Shown one piece after another: positions 16,914 to 25,497 of a stretch of DNA of 44,253 bases; the stretch's first letter is position 1; every line of letters begins with the position of its first letter. The position numbers were made by a program, and so were the translations under genes. A model generated the notes under the pieces. The model saw nothing but the letters and a program-made list of their open reading frames with translations. It had not been told where the DNA came from and did not search any database. The DNA is from UKL13-2 sp031394335 (lineage in GTDB: Bacteria; Pseudomonadota; Gammaproteobacteria; Burkholderiales; Usitatibacteraceae). Location of the stretch: the NCBI GenBank assembly GCA_031394335.1, contig JANMXS010000295.1, positions 1 through 44,253 on the forward strand. Reading direction: 5' to 3'.

Positions 16914-18707
16914 CTACAAGACTTTTTCCCAGGGTTCGCTCAGCCGCATGGCGCAGTTGATGATGCCGACGAGGGAATACGTTTGCGGGAAATTCCCCCA
17001 CAATTCGCCCGAGGCAATATCGATGTCTTCCGAAAGCAGGCCCAGCGGATTTCGCCTGGCGAGGAGTTGCTCGAACATTTCGCGTGCTTCGCCGATGCGG
17101 CCAATTCGCGCCAGCGCGTCGATATACCAGAACGAGCATACCGAAAACGCCGTGCGCGGCAAGCCGAAGTCGTCGGCATGCCGATAACGAAACAGGTGCG
17201 GGCCCTGGCGCAATTCGCGGCCGATAGCGTCGACCGTGCTTACCCAGCGCGGATCGGCAGGCTCGACAATGCCCACTTCGCCCATCAGCAGCACGCCGCA
17301 GTCGAGCTCGTCGCCGCCGAAGGTTGCGGTGTAGGCCTGCAGCCGTTCGCTCCAGGCGTGTTTCAGGATCGCCTCCCGGATGTGTTTTGCGTGGGCAGTC
17401 CAATAGCGGGCGCGTTGGTCCTGGCGCAGATGAGCGGCGATGCGCCCCAGCCGTTCGCAAGCGGCCCAGCACATCAGGCTCGACGAGGTATGCACTGCCG
17501 CCTTGGTGCGCAATTCCCACATGCCCGCATCGGGTTGGCGGTACAGGGCCACGGCGCGTTCGCCCAGCCACTCCAGATGGGCGAAATCGACCTCGTCGGC
17601 GCGCCTTAGCAATCTTTGGTCGAAAAAGGCCTGGGTGGCCGCGAGGACCACGTTGCCATACACATCGTGCTGCATGTGTTCGAAAGCCTGATTGCCGACT
17701 CGCACCGGCCCCATGCCGCGGTAGCCTGGCAGCCCCGGGACCAGGCGCTCGGTCAGCATGGATTCGGTGCCTATGCCATAAACCGGTTGAAGGTGTTGCT
17801 GCGGTTCGGCGCCTTCGACGATGTTGAACAGGAAGCGCAGGTAGTTCTCCATGGTCGCGACTTCCGACAGGCTGTTCAGGGCGCGCACCACAAAAAATGC
17901 ATCGCGCAGCCAGCAGAAACGGTAGTCCCAGTTGCGTCCGGTATCAGCGGCCTCGGGAACACTGGTGGTCATGGCGGCGACAATGGCGCCGGTATCTTCC
18001 GAGGTGCAGAGTTTAAGCGTGATCGCCGAACGGATCACCGCGTCCTGCCATTCGAGGGGGACGGCCAGCGGCCGCACCCAGTCCCGCCAGTATTGGATGG
18101 TGCGTTCCTCGAAGCTGCGCGCAAGGTCGGTGATCGACTCATCGACCGGCTCGTCGGCACCCAGGATCAGGTTGGCCGGACGATCAAGCAGGAACGAGGT
18201 CTCGTCCAGGATGTACGCGACCGGCAGGTCGGTGGTGAGACGCAGTGTCTGGCCGGCATGCGCGTAGCGGATGTGATGGCTGCCGCGGGTGACTGCCGGA
18301 GCCGCGCCGCCGTAATCAAATGCCGGCCGCAAGCGCACCCGGATGCGCGGTCGGCCAGCCAGCGGCATCACGCGCCGGATATAAGTTGCCGGGCAGAAGG
18401 TGCGGCCGTAGAGTTGAAAGCGCGGTGCGCAATCGATGATTTCGATGGCGCCGCCGCTGTCATCGCACAGTACCGTGCGCAACACCGCAGTATTGTCGAT
18501 GTAAGCCTGTTCCGCGCCCGCGAAATTCTCGAGCTCGATCGAATGAAAGCCGCGCGCCTGCGACGCAAACGGCTCGCGTCCGTTCAGCAGCGCGCAAAAG
18601 ACCGGATCGCCGTCCGCGCGCGGGTAACAGGACCAGACCATACGGCCGACGTCATCGATCAGTGCGCTGACGGAGCAGTTGCCAATGACGCCCAAGTTCA
18701 GGTTCAT
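16914..18707 (-). CDS. Glycoside hydrolase family 15 (glucoamylase/trehalase-like)
   Basis: 597 residues, typical for bacterial GH15. It starts MNLNLGVIGNCSVSALIDDVGRMVWSCYPR. Diagnostic blocks are TGRNWDYRFCWLRDAFFVVRAL in the (alpha/alpha)6 barrel, PVRVGNQAFEHMQHDVYGNV and LLSEDIDIASGELWGNFPQTYS near the end, which holds the presumed catalytic base region. No signal peptide, so cytoplasmic, acting on an internal alpha-glucan or on trehalose. It lies 19 bp downstream of the trehalose-6-phosphate synthase gene in the same operon, a pairing known from many proteobacteria. The ATG at 18707 fits the family start. Confidence 0.88.
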   Translation of the reverse strand: MNLNLGVIGNCSVSALIDDVGRMVWSCYPRADGDPVFCALLNGREPFASQARGFHSIELENFAGAEQAYIDNTAVLRTVLCDDSGGAIEIIDCAPRFQLYGRTFCPATYIRRVMPLAGRPRIRVRLRPAFDYGGAAPAVTRGSHHIRYAHAGQTLRLTTDLPVAYILDETSFLLDRPANLILGADEPVDESITDLARSFEERTIQYWRDWVRPLAVPLEWQDAVIRSAITLKLCTSEDTGAIVAAMTTSVPEAADTGRNWDYRFCWLRDAFFVVRALNSLSEVATMENYLRFLFNIVEGAEPQQHLQPVYGIGTESMLTERLVPGLPGYRGMGPVRVGNQAFEHMQHDVYGNVVLAATQAFFDQRLLRRADEVDFAHLEWLGERAVALYRQPDAGMWELRTKAAVHTSSSLMCWAACERLGRIAAHLRQDQRARYWTAHAKHIREAILKHAWSERLQAYTATFGGDELDCGVLLMGEVGIVEPADPRWVSTVDAIGRELRQGPHLFRYRHADDFGLPRTAFSVCSFWYIDALARIGRIGEAREMFEQLLARRNPLGLLSEDIDIASGELWGNFPQTYSLVGIINCAMRLSEPWEKVL

Positions 18708-18726
18708 GGAATATGCAGCCTTCCAA

Positions 18727-20946
18727 TCAATTTGAATTCGAGTTGGAGAAAAGCCGCTGGTGGCGGCGGATCCGGGAAGCATCCATCAGCATGCGTCCCG
18801 CCCAGCGATAGACGTTGTTTTCCTTTACGGTGTTGCGCATCAGTCGCATCCGCTCCTGCCGTTCTTTCTGTGGCATCGCCAGCGCAGCGCGGATCGCATC
18901 TGCGGTTTCGCCGATGGCAAAAGGGTTGACCAGGAGTGCTTCAACCAGTTCGCGCGATGCGCCGGCAAACGTGGAGAGGATCAGCACACCATCCTCATCA
19001 TCGCGGGCAGCCACGAATTCCTTGGCGACAAGGTTCATGCCGTCATGCAGGCTGTTGACGAGGCAAAAATCCGCTGCGCGCAACAATTCGAAAACCTGGG
19101 GCGGCTCCTGATGCTGGCCGATCAGCACGATGGGTCGCCAATTGCCACGGGCAAATCGCTGGTTGATGCGCTCGGCGGCGGACTGGGTTTCCTGCTGTAG
19201 CCGCTGATAGGCGGCGAGTTTGCTGCGGGTCGGCGCCGCCACCTGCAGGAAACTGACGCGGCCGATATGTTCGGGATGGCTTTCCAGTAGGGATTCAATG
19301 GCCAGAAAACGTTCCAGAATGCCCTTGGTGAAATCCCAGCGTTCGATACCAATACCGATGCGTACCTCGGGCGCCAGGCCGAAGCGCTTGCGCACGCTGT
19401 CGCGGCACTGCAAGGTGGTGCCGATTCCCTCGAGCCATCGTGGCGGCCATTCGATCGAGATCGGATAGGCGGCAATGTGGCAAACGTGGTTCTTCAGTTG
19501 CACCGTCATGTGCTCCCGGTCAATCTGGCATTCGACAAAGCGGTCGACCGTTGCGAGGAAATTCTGGCAGTGATAGTGAGTGTGGAAACCAAGGATGTCC
19601 GCATGCAGAAGTCCTTGCAGCAACTCTTGTTTCCACGGGCAGACACCGAACGTTTCCGCATTGGGCCAGGGGATGTGCCAGAACACGGCGATGGTCGCAT
19701 GGGGCAGGCGCTCGCGGATGAATTGCGGCGCGAGCGCGAAGTGATAATCCTGCACCAATACCAGCGGCGCGCGATTGTTGGCCTCGCTTTTCACCGCATC
19801 CGCAAACTTTCGATTTACGTCGCGGTACGTCAACCAATCGGTTTCGCGAAATGCCGGCCGGACATAGGCCAGATGACACAGGGGCCACAAGCCTTCATTG
19901 GAAAATCCGTAGTAGTGCCCCTCCTCCTCCTCTGCGGTAAGCCACACGCGTCGAAGGGTATAACTTGGATCGGCGGGCGGCACCTTCACATGGTCCTTGC
20001 GGTCGACAACTTTCCGGTCGGCAGAGCCGCTGCCATGCGCTATCCAGGTTCCGCCGCAGGCGCGCGTAATCGGCTCCAGGGCGGTGACCATGCCGCTGGC
20101 CGGAACCTGTATGTCAATGCCGCCGTCTTTTCTTTCGTTGTGAATGTACGGTTCGCGATTCGACAGCACGATGACCTGGGGCTCGCCCAGATACTGCCTG
20201 ACCACATGCTGCAGGGCTTGCGGCGTCCAGTTTTCCTGAAATTCAATCTCCAGACGCTGATCGCGTTCGATCTCGCGAAGAACCTGCCGCACCTGCGACA
20301 GCACCGGGACCGTCGAGCGGTGGGTAGCGCTGTTGTCGAGAAAACGCTTGCCCCGGATGTCGCCGATCAAGCCGACGAACAGGCCGCGCACCAGCAACCA
20401 GGCCGCGCCCATCATCAGCGCGATCAGGAAAACGGCCGACAGCGCGGCAAAGGCCAGAAAATAATCGCGCACCCGGGTCTGACGGCGATCGGCAAAACTC
20501 AGGTCGTGCACGATCAGGGCGCGGAACGCCTTGCCTTTCGGCGGCTGGATCACCCCGGAGCGGAAAATATGTACCGTACCATTTTGCGTATGCGAAACAG
20601 CGCTGCTTTCGCGTTCATCGTTCGATGCGATGCATGTGACCGACCGCGGCGTTGCCTCGGTACGGAACAGGGTCTTGCCGTCCAGCGAGCAAACCAGCAC
20701 GCCCAGCAATCGTTCGTCATCGGTGATGCGCTTCAGGTAGCGGCCATAACCGGCGGTGTCGTTATTCGCGGCGAACTCCGCCAGCGGCTCCTCGATCGAA
20801 TTCATCACCAGCTTGGCGCGCAATTCAATATCGGAACTGAACCAGCCCGTCAGCAGGCGATCCACATAGGGCAGGGCGAAGAACGAGGCTGCGCTGATCA
20901 CGATCAACAGCGGCAGAGCGAAACGCAGGAGCAGGGTGCGGAACAT
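18727..20946 (-). CDS. otsA: Trehalose-6-phosphate synthase (GT20) with an N-terminal membrane sensor-like module
   Basis: 739 residues, against ~470 for ordinary OtsA. Helix 1 (~7-27) and helix 2 (~162-187) bracket a ~130-residue presumably periplasmic domain, followed by a short linker (SQVRQVLREIERDQRLEIEFQEN) like those under sensor kinases. The GT20 domain begins ~257 (VIVLSNREPY) and has all the expected blocks: VQDYHFALAPQFIRERLP, HIPWPNAETF, IGIERWDFTKGI (Arg/Lys for the donor phosphate) and NSLHDGMNLVAKEFVAAR. It joins UDP-glucose and glucose-6-phosphate. The active domain would be cytoplasmic, tethered to the inner membrane. The ATG at 20946 is preferred over a TTG at 20961. First gene of an operon with GH15. 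Confidence 0.88.
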   Translation of the reverse strand: MFRTLLLRFALPLLIVISAASFFALPYVDRLLTGWFSSDIELRAKLVMNSIEEPLAEFAANNDTAGYGRYLKRITDDERLLGVLVCSLDGKTLFRTEATPRSVTCIASNDERESSAVSHTQNGTVHIFRSGVIQPPKGKAFRALIVHDLSFADRRQTRVRDYFLAFAALSAVFLIALMMGAAWLLVRGLFVGLIGDIRGKRFLDNSATHRSTVPVLSQVRQVLREIERDQRLEIEFQENWTPQALQHVVRQYLGEPQVIVLSNREPYIHNERKDGGIDIQVPASGMVTALEPITRACGGTWIAHGSGSADRKVVDRKDHVKVPPADPSYTLRRVWLTAEEEEGHYYGFSNEGLWPLCHLAYVRPAFRETDWLTYRDVNRKFADAVKSEANNRAPLVLVQDYHFALAPQFIRERLPHATIAVFWHIPWPNAETFGVCPWKQELLQGLLHADILGFHTHYHCQNFLATVDRFVECQIDREHMTVQLKNHVCHIAAYPISIEWPPRWLEGIGTTLQCRDSVRKRFGLAPEVRIGIGIERWDFTKGILERFLAIESLLESHPEHIGRVSFLQVAAPTRSKLAAYQRLQQETQSAAERINQRFARGNWRPIVLIGQHQEPPQVFELLRAADFCLVNSLHDGMNLVAKEFVAARDDEDGVLILSTFAGASRELVEALLVNPFAIGETADAIRAALAMPQKERQERMRLMRNTVKENNVYRWAGRMLMDASRIRRHQRLFSNSNSN

Positions 20947-21019
20947 GTAGCGTTCGACCAATTGTTTGAATGTGTTTGCTGCCGGCCCGCAGTCTGCGTG
21001 GGCCCGGTCAATTTGCTAC

Positions 21020-21083
21020 TTGAAAGACGGACAGCTTCTGATTATATTTGTTCAAATATACATGGTCCGGTCACGCCGTCCAA
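21020..21083. promoter_or_regulatory. Two opposed sigma-70-like promoters sharing an 18-bp palindrome
   Basis: Plus strand: TTGAAA (21020-21025), 17-bp spacer, TATATT (21043-21048), pointing to dctP. Minus strand: TTGGAC (reverse complement of 21078-21083), 17-bp spacer, TATATT (reverse complement of 21055-21060), pointing to otsA. The two -10 boxes are the ends of the perfect palindrome TATATTTGTTCAAATATA (21043-21060). Polymerase could occupy only one at a time, and a dimeric regulator bound to the palindrome would block both. The plus-strand promoter is the better match. Confidence 0.55.
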
Positions 21084-21203
21084 TTGGGTAAGGCCGCAAG
21101 CAACATAAATGGCGCAGTTCCCGGGCGTGGATCGACCTTGCAATGGTGCATCGCACAAATGACATTGGGTAAAAGCAGTTGCAACCTTGCTGATGGTTGC
21201 CGA

Positions 21204-21225
21204 TTGACACAGGCCTATTGCTTAT
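21204..21225 (+). promoter_or_regulatory. 22-bp element shared with the liv upstream region, copy 1
   Basis: This block begins TTGACACAGG and contains GCCTATTGC. It matches 19 of 22 bases with a block at 25476-25497 upstream of the livK-like gene, in the same orientation. CGATTA follows at a nearly equal distance in both (start offset 33 and 34). It does not fit sigma-54 spacing, and there is no -10 box at the right distance for sigma-70, so a transcription-factor site is the better guess. Confidence 0.5.
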
Positions 21226-21375
21226 CCCGACACACGCGATTAGCATGAATTGTCTTTGCCGGTGCGCCATTTCCCAACAGTGACCATGCGAGTCACGGTG
21301 ATGGCGCCAGCTTCAAAAATAAAATGCCGCGCAATTTCTTCCTGCTATTCCCACTAAAAATATTGGAGGATGCAA

Positions 21376-22515
21376 ATGAACGAGAAAGACATTAAACCTG
21401 CTATTGAGGTTTCCAAGCGTCGCAAGTTCCTCGCCGGTACTGCCGCCGCAACCGGGGCGGCGATCACCGGATTTCCAATGATCGCCAAGGCTCAGACCGG
21501 CCCGATCACGATGCGCTGGCAAAGCACCTGGCCGACCAAGGATATTTTCCACGAGTACGCGCTCGACTATGCCAAAAAGGTGAACGACATGTCCGGTGGC
21601 GACCTCAGGATCGAGGTATTGCCGGCCGGCTCGGTGGTAAAGGCGTTCGACATGATGGACGCGGTCAGTAAAGGTACGCTCGACGGCGGTCATGGCGTGC
21701 TGGCCTACTGGTACGGCAAGAATTCGGCAATGGCGATCTGGGGCTCCGGCCCGGCCTTCGGCATGGACGCCAATATGGTGCTGGCTTGGCATTACTACGG
21801 CGGCGGCAAGGCCCTGCTCGAAGAAATTTACAAGAACCTGAACCTCGACGTGGTCTCGTTCCTGTACGGCCCGATGCCGACACAGCCGCTGGGCTGGTTC
21901 AAGAAGCCGGTTACCAAGAAGGAAGACTTCAAGGGCCTGAAATATCGTACGGTGGGCTTATCGATCGACATTTTCCAGGGTATGGGCGCAGCCGTGAACG
22001 CAGTGCCGGGCGGCGAAATTACTGCTGCGATGGATCGCGGGTTGCTGGATGCCGCCGAGTTCAATAACGCTACCTCGGATCGTTTGCTTGGCTTCGCCGA
22101 CGTCTCCAAGGTATGCATGCTGCAGAGCTGGCACCAATCGGGCGAACAGTTCGAGATTCTGTTCAACAAGAAGAAATACGACGCACTGCCCGCCAAGCTG
22201 AAGGCCGTCGTCGCGAATGCCGTCGAGGCGTCTTCGGCTGATATGTCGTGGAAGGCCATCGATCGCTATTCGCAGGATTATATCGAGCTGCAATCCAAGG
22301 ACAAGGTCAAATTCTATAAAACGCCCGACTCCATCCTTGAAGAGCAACTCAAGATCTGGGATCAGATCATCGCCAGGAAATCGGCGGAAAATCCGATGTT
22401 CAAACGTGTTATCGAGTCGCAGCGTGCCTTCGCGCAGCGCACCACCAAATGGCAAAACGATACCAACGTCAACTTCCGCGTCGCCGCGAATCATTTCTTC
22501 GCGAAGAAAGCGTAG
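21376..22515 (+). CDS. dctP: TRAP transporter substrate-binding protein, DctP family
   Basis: 379 residues. A twin-arginine-like leader (KRRKFLAGTAAATGAAITGF, Arg15-Arg16) is followed by a periplasmic binding protein of the DctP family with RWQSTWPTKDIFHEYALDYAKKVNDMSGG and FKGLKYRTVGLSIDIFQGMGAAVNAVPGGEI, where the conserved Arg binds the substrate carboxylate. Closest in feel to the keto-acid/chloroaromatic-type TRAP group, so a 2-oxo or hydroxy acid is plausible; the neighbouring lut genes fit that but do not prove it. GGAGG at 21365-21369 abuts an ATG at 21370 and sits six bases before the ATG at 21376, so the latter is the start. Confidence 0.9.
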   Translation: MNEKDIKPAIEVSKRRKFLAGTAAATGAAITGFPMIAKAQTGPITMRWQSTWPTKDIFHEYALDYAKKVNDMSGGDLRIEVLPAGSVVKAFDMMDAVSKGTLDGGHGVLAYWYGKNSAMAIWGSGPAFGMDANMVLAWHYYGGGKALLEEIYKNLNLDVVSFLYGPMPTQPLGWFKKPVTKKEDFKGLKYRTVGLSIDIFQGMGAAVNAVPGGEITAAMDRGLLDAAEFNNATSDRLLGFADVSKVCMLQSWHQSGEQFEILFNKKKYDALPAKLKAVVANAVEASSADMSWKAIDRYSQDYIELQSKDKVKFYKTPDSILEEQLKIWDQIIARKSAENPMFKRVIESQRAFAQRTTKWQNDTNVNFRVAANHFFAKKA

Positions 22516-22533
22516 CCAGTTTCACAAATCCGG

Positions 22534-22574
22534 CACCACCGTGCAGCAACGGCGCTGCATGGTGGTGTTTTTTT
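22534..22574 (+). terminator. Intergenic terminator/attenuator between dctP and dctQ
   Basis: A 14-bp stem (22534-22547 with 22554-22567; one G-T pair) is followed by seven Ts. It lies inside the operon, 18 bp after the dctP stop and 60 bp before dctQ. This arrangement would let the binding protein be made in excess of the two membrane subunits. Confidence 0.85.
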
Positions 22575-22633
22575 GGGCCCCCGCCCTCCTCGGGCGGCGC
22601 TAGCCAAGTCGCAAATATTGAGCGGGAGAAATT

Positions 22634-23359
22634 ATGCAGGTCCAAAGGTTTCTATTTTGGGTTGACAGTGTCAGCACCTGGTCCGGCAAGGCGTTTGCCT
22701 GGGTGATAGGTTTGCTGATGCTGGTAGTGGTCGGCGAGGTCTTCAAGCGTTATTTGCTGAACGATCCCTCGGCGTGGTTTCTCGACATCACCTCGATGAT
22801 GTACGGCGCCACCTTCATGATGTGCGGCGCCTACACGCTGGCGCAAAACGGGCATGTGCGCGGCGATTTTCTGTACGGCTCGTTCAAGCCGCGGACTCAG
22901 GCATCGCTTGATCTCGCGCTCTACATCATTTTCTTTCTTCCGGGTATCGCGGCGCTCGTTTATGCAGGCTGGGATTTTGCGGATACCGCCTGGAAAATTC
23001 GCGAACATTCGAGCATCACCGCCGATGGCCCGCCCATCTACCATTTCAAGACCTTTATTCCGATCGCGGGCGCGCTGGTGATGTTGCAGGGTGTGGCGGA
23101 AATCGTGCGCTGTGTGGTGTGTATCAAAACGGGCGTGTGGCCTCAGCGCCTCAAGGATGCAGAAGAAATCGACGTCATTGAGCAACAGCTATCCGGCAGT
23201 ACCCATGTGGACGAGGAAACGCGTAATCGCGTGATCGAGCAGGCGCATGCGATTGACGAGGTTGCACAGAAGCGCGGCCTCGGCGAGCGTGCCGTTGAAG
23301 AGGTGGGCCGACACCCACCCACGGACAATGATGCAGGACGCAAGGGAGAAAATAAATGA
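22634..23359 (+). CDS. dctQ: TRAP transporter small membrane subunit
   Basis: 241 residues with the four-helix DctQ pattern: helices at ~20-42, ~52-72, ~93-112 and ~135-155, with the block MMYGATFMMCGAYTLAQNGHVRGDF between them. A ~75-residue charged C-terminal tail (DAEEIDVIEQQLSGSTHVDEETRNRVIEQAHAI and onward) is longer than usual and probably helical or coiled-coil in the cytoplasm. Works with DctM and DctP in sodium-driven uptake. Its stop overlaps the dctM start (ATGA). Confidence 0.88.
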   Translation: MQVQRFLFWVDSVSTWSGKAFAWVIGLLMLVVVGEVFKRYLLNDPSAWFLDITSMMYGATFMMCGAYTLAQNGHVRGDFLYGSFKPRTQASLDLALYIIFFLPGIAALVYAGWDFADTAWKIREHSSITADGPPIYHFKTFIPIAGALVMLQGVAEIVRCVVCIKTGVWPQRLKDAEEIDVIEQQLSGSTHVDEETRNRVIEQAHAIDEVAQKRGLGERAVEEVGRHPPTDNDAGRKGENK

Positions 23360-25251
23360 GCGATCCGGCACTCGGTCTATTGATGCTCAGCCTGATCGTG
23401 GTGGTGATCATGCTGGGCTTCCCGACGGCGTTTACGCTGATGGGCCTAGGCATGTTCTTCGGCTTTATCGCCTTCTATGATCCTTCGCAATCCTGGACGC
23501 ATAACCGGATTTTCGACCTGATGGTGCAGCGTACTTACGGCGCCATGACCAATGACACCCTGCTATCCATACCCTTGTTCGTATTAATGGGTTATGTCAT
23601 GGAGCGAGGGGCGCTGGTCGACAAAATGTTCTACGCGGTGCAGCTCGCGTTTCGACGCGTACCGGCCTCGCTTGCGGTCGCCACGCTGATCATCTGCACC
23701 TTCTGGGGCATTGCCAGCGGCCTGGTTGGTGCGGTGGTGGTATTGATGGGTGTGATCGCCTTCAACCCGATGCTGAAAGCGGGCTACGACGTTCGTTTGG
23801 CAGCCGGCGTGATTACTGCCGGTGGCACACTGGGTATCCTGATCCCGCCGTCGGTGATGATCATCGTCTACGCGGCGATCGCCGGGCAATCGGTAGTGAA
23901 GCTGTATGCGGCCGCCATGTTCCCGGGTTTCTTCCTGGCATTCCTGTACCTGGTCTACATCATCGGCTGGGCGCTGATCAACCCGAAAATTGCGCCCAAG
24001 TTGCCTGAGTCGGACACGCGTGCGCCGATCCCCGACTGGGTGCCGCAGATGCAGCAGGCCTATTCATCGAACATGGCCATCAGCCTGCTGTCCGCCCTGT
24101 TCCGGCCGGACCCGGCAATGAAGCTGGAGATCAACGGCAAACCATTTACCTACGGCCAGATCGTCAAGAATTCCTTGTCCATGGTATTCCCGTTGTTGCT
24201 GGGATTGGCGACGATGGCGGGTATCTGGTGGTATGTGGTGATTCATCAGCAGGTCGATGCCCCGGCGCCGAAACCGGTTGCGGCCGTGGTCAAGGCGCAA
24301 GCGCCGGCATCCGCAATTGCGCCCACTACCGCGTCCGGCGGCAGCACGCCGAAAGAAGAAAAAATCGAGGAGCTGGGCAACAACGAAGCAGCTCCCGTAG
24401 CCGAAGCCAAGGAAGCCGAAGTTTTGCAGGAAATGGGCAACCCGGAATTGGCAGAGGGTAATGCTGCACCCTCGGCCAGCGGTCCGCCGGAAAACTTCTA
24501 TCTGTATTTTTGGTTGAGTGGTGTCGCGCTGGCGCTGTTGCTGGCCTGGTACTACCGGCAGTTGCAAGCGGAGCAGTTCGTTATTCTCAAACTGTTGATT
24601 GAATCGGTGATGCCGCTGGGCCTGCTGACAATCCTGGTGCTGGCGGTCATTTTGCTCGGCATCTGTACGGCAACCGAATCTGCCGGCATTGGTGCGGCGG
24701 GAGCTTTCCTGCTGGCCATCCAGTCGGGCTCGCTGGATCTTGAGCGTACCAAGCAGTCGCTGTTCCTGACCGCGAAAACCACCGCGATGGTGTGCTGGCT
24801 GTTTGTCGGCTCGGCGCTGTTCTCGGCGGTGTTCGCGATTCTCGGCGGGCAGCAGATTGTCGAGCACTGGGTGCTGTCGTTGAACATGACGCCGCTGCAG
24901 TTCATGTTGCTGTCGCAGGCGATCATCTTTGTATTGGTCTGGCCGCTGGAGTGGACCGAGATCATCGTGATCTTTGTGCCGATTTTCCTGCCGATGCTCA
25001 AGCACTTCGATATCGATCCGATCCTGTGGGGCACACTGGTATTCGTCAACCTGCAAGCGGCGTTCCTGTCGCCGCCGGTGGCGATGTCGGCGTTTTATTT
25101 GAAAGGGGTGTCGCCTCCGCACGTGACCCTCAACCAGATATTTGCCGGGATGATGCCGTATATGCTGATCGTGATCCTGTGCATGGTCTTCATGTATATC
25201 TGGCCCGGCATGACACTGTGGCTGCCGAACTATCTGTATGGCGGCGGTTAG
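23356..25251 (+). CDS. dctM: TRAP transporter large membrane subunit with a ~200-residue insertion
   Basis: 631 residues, where DctM proteins usually have ~430. Residues 1-~215 (MLGFPTAFTLMGLGMFFGF, TFWGIASGLVGAVVVLMGVIAFNPMLKAGYD, GGTLGILIPPSVMIIVYA) and ~415-631 (LGICTATESAGIGAAGAFLLA, FLSPPVAMSAFYLKGV) are the two normal halves. Between them lie a hydrophilic segment, a helix (SMVFPLLLGLATMAGIWWYVV), a Pro/Ala/Glu-rich linker (~301-378) and another helix (FYLYFWLSGVALALLLAWYY). The frame is continuous and codon use looks the same, so this is a real insertion rather than an error. Overlaps dctQ by four bases. Confidence 0.88.
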   Translation: MSDPALGLLMLSLIVVVIMLGFPTAFTLMGLGMFFGFIAFYDPSQSWTHNRIFDLMVQRTYGAMTNDTLLSIPLFVLMGYVMERGALVDKMFYAVQLAFRRVPASLAVATLIICTFWGIASGLVGAVVVLMGVIAFNPMLKAGYDVRLAAGVITAGGTLGILIPPSVMIIVYAAIAGQSVVKLYAAAMFPGFFLAFLYLVYIIGWALINPKIAPKLPESDTRAPIPDWVPQMQQAYSSNMAISLLSALFRPDPAMKLEINGKPFTYGQIVKNSLSMVFPLLLGLATMAGIWWYVVIHQQVDAPAPKPVAAVVKAQAPASAIAPTTASGGSTPKEEKIEELGNNEAAPVAEAKEAEVLQEMGNPELAEGNAAPSASGPPENFYLYFWLSGVALALLLAWYYRQLQAEQFVILKLLIESVMPLGLLTILVLAVILLGICTATESAGIGAAGAFLLAIQSGSLDLERTKQSLFLTAKTTAMVCWLFVGSALFSAVFAILGGQQIVEHWVLSLNMTPLQFMLLSQAIIFVLVWPLEWTEIIVIFVPIFLPMLKHFDIDPILWGTLVFVNLQAAFLSPPVAMSAFYLKGVSPPHVTLNQIFAGMMPYMLIVILCMVFMYIWPGMTLWLPNYLYGGG

Positions 25252-25272
25252 CCACGTTCATTAACTTCAGGC

Positions 25273-25305
25273 GGGCCATCAATTAAACCCGATGGCCCAT
25301 TTTTT
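25273..25305 (+). terminator. Intrinsic terminator after dctM
   Basis: A perfect 8-bp stem GGGCCATC/GATGGCCC (25273-25280, 25291-25298) with a ten-base loop, followed by A and a six-T run. It lies 21 bp after the dctM stop and closes the TRAP operon. Confidence 0.88.
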
Positions 25306-25475
25306 CCATGTGGCCAAGATTCCCGTTGCTCGCCAGGCATTCTCCGACGTCGTTGTGGACCGTTCGACCGCTCGATGTGGACCGGCAAACCCAGGATGTC
25401 CGGTTGGCCGGGCTGCGCGCAGCACTTTTGCTGCTGCGCACCATTGCATTCGGACAACAACGATTACAAAATTAC

Positions 25476-25497
25476 TTGACCCACGCCTATTGCGTAT
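25476..25497 (+). promoter_or_regulatory. 22-bp element shared with the dctP upstream region, copy 2
   Basis: Same orientation as the copy at 21204-21225 and identical at 19 of 22 positions, including TTGAC at the left end, the core GCCTATTGC and TAT at the right end. It lies ~240 bp upstream of the livK-like start. A shared regulator of the two uptake operons is the simplest reading, but the site is unproven. Confidence 0.5.

Larger units (their letters stand above)
20947..21375. other. Divergent regulatory region between otsA and the TRAP operon
   Basis: 429 bp without a credible gene. It holds the two opposed promoter-like sequences centred on the palindrome at 21043-21060 and the 22-bp element at 21204-21225, both listed separately. 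Just before the dctP start, GGAGG at 21365-21369 decides the start codon. The 5' leader of dctP would be ~320 bases if the plus-strand promoter is used. Confidence 0.6.

Noticed and set aside
17616..18929. A 437-codon frame antisense to GH15
   Set aside because: Overlaps the GH15 gene and part of the synthase gene and has no family motif.
19477..21108. A 543-codon frame antisense to the trehalose-6-phosphate synthase gene
   Set aside because: Shadow of the real gene; no recognisable domains, and it would run through the promoter region at 21020-21083.
21204..21225. The shared element as a sigma-54 promoter
   Set aside because: TTGACAC and TTGC are present, but the GG-to-GC distance is about two bases too long and the invariant GG is GA, so it does not fit.
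21204..21232. The shared element as a sigma-70 promoter
   Set aside because: TTGACA is a good -35, but no -10-like sequence lies 16-18 bp downstream in either copy.
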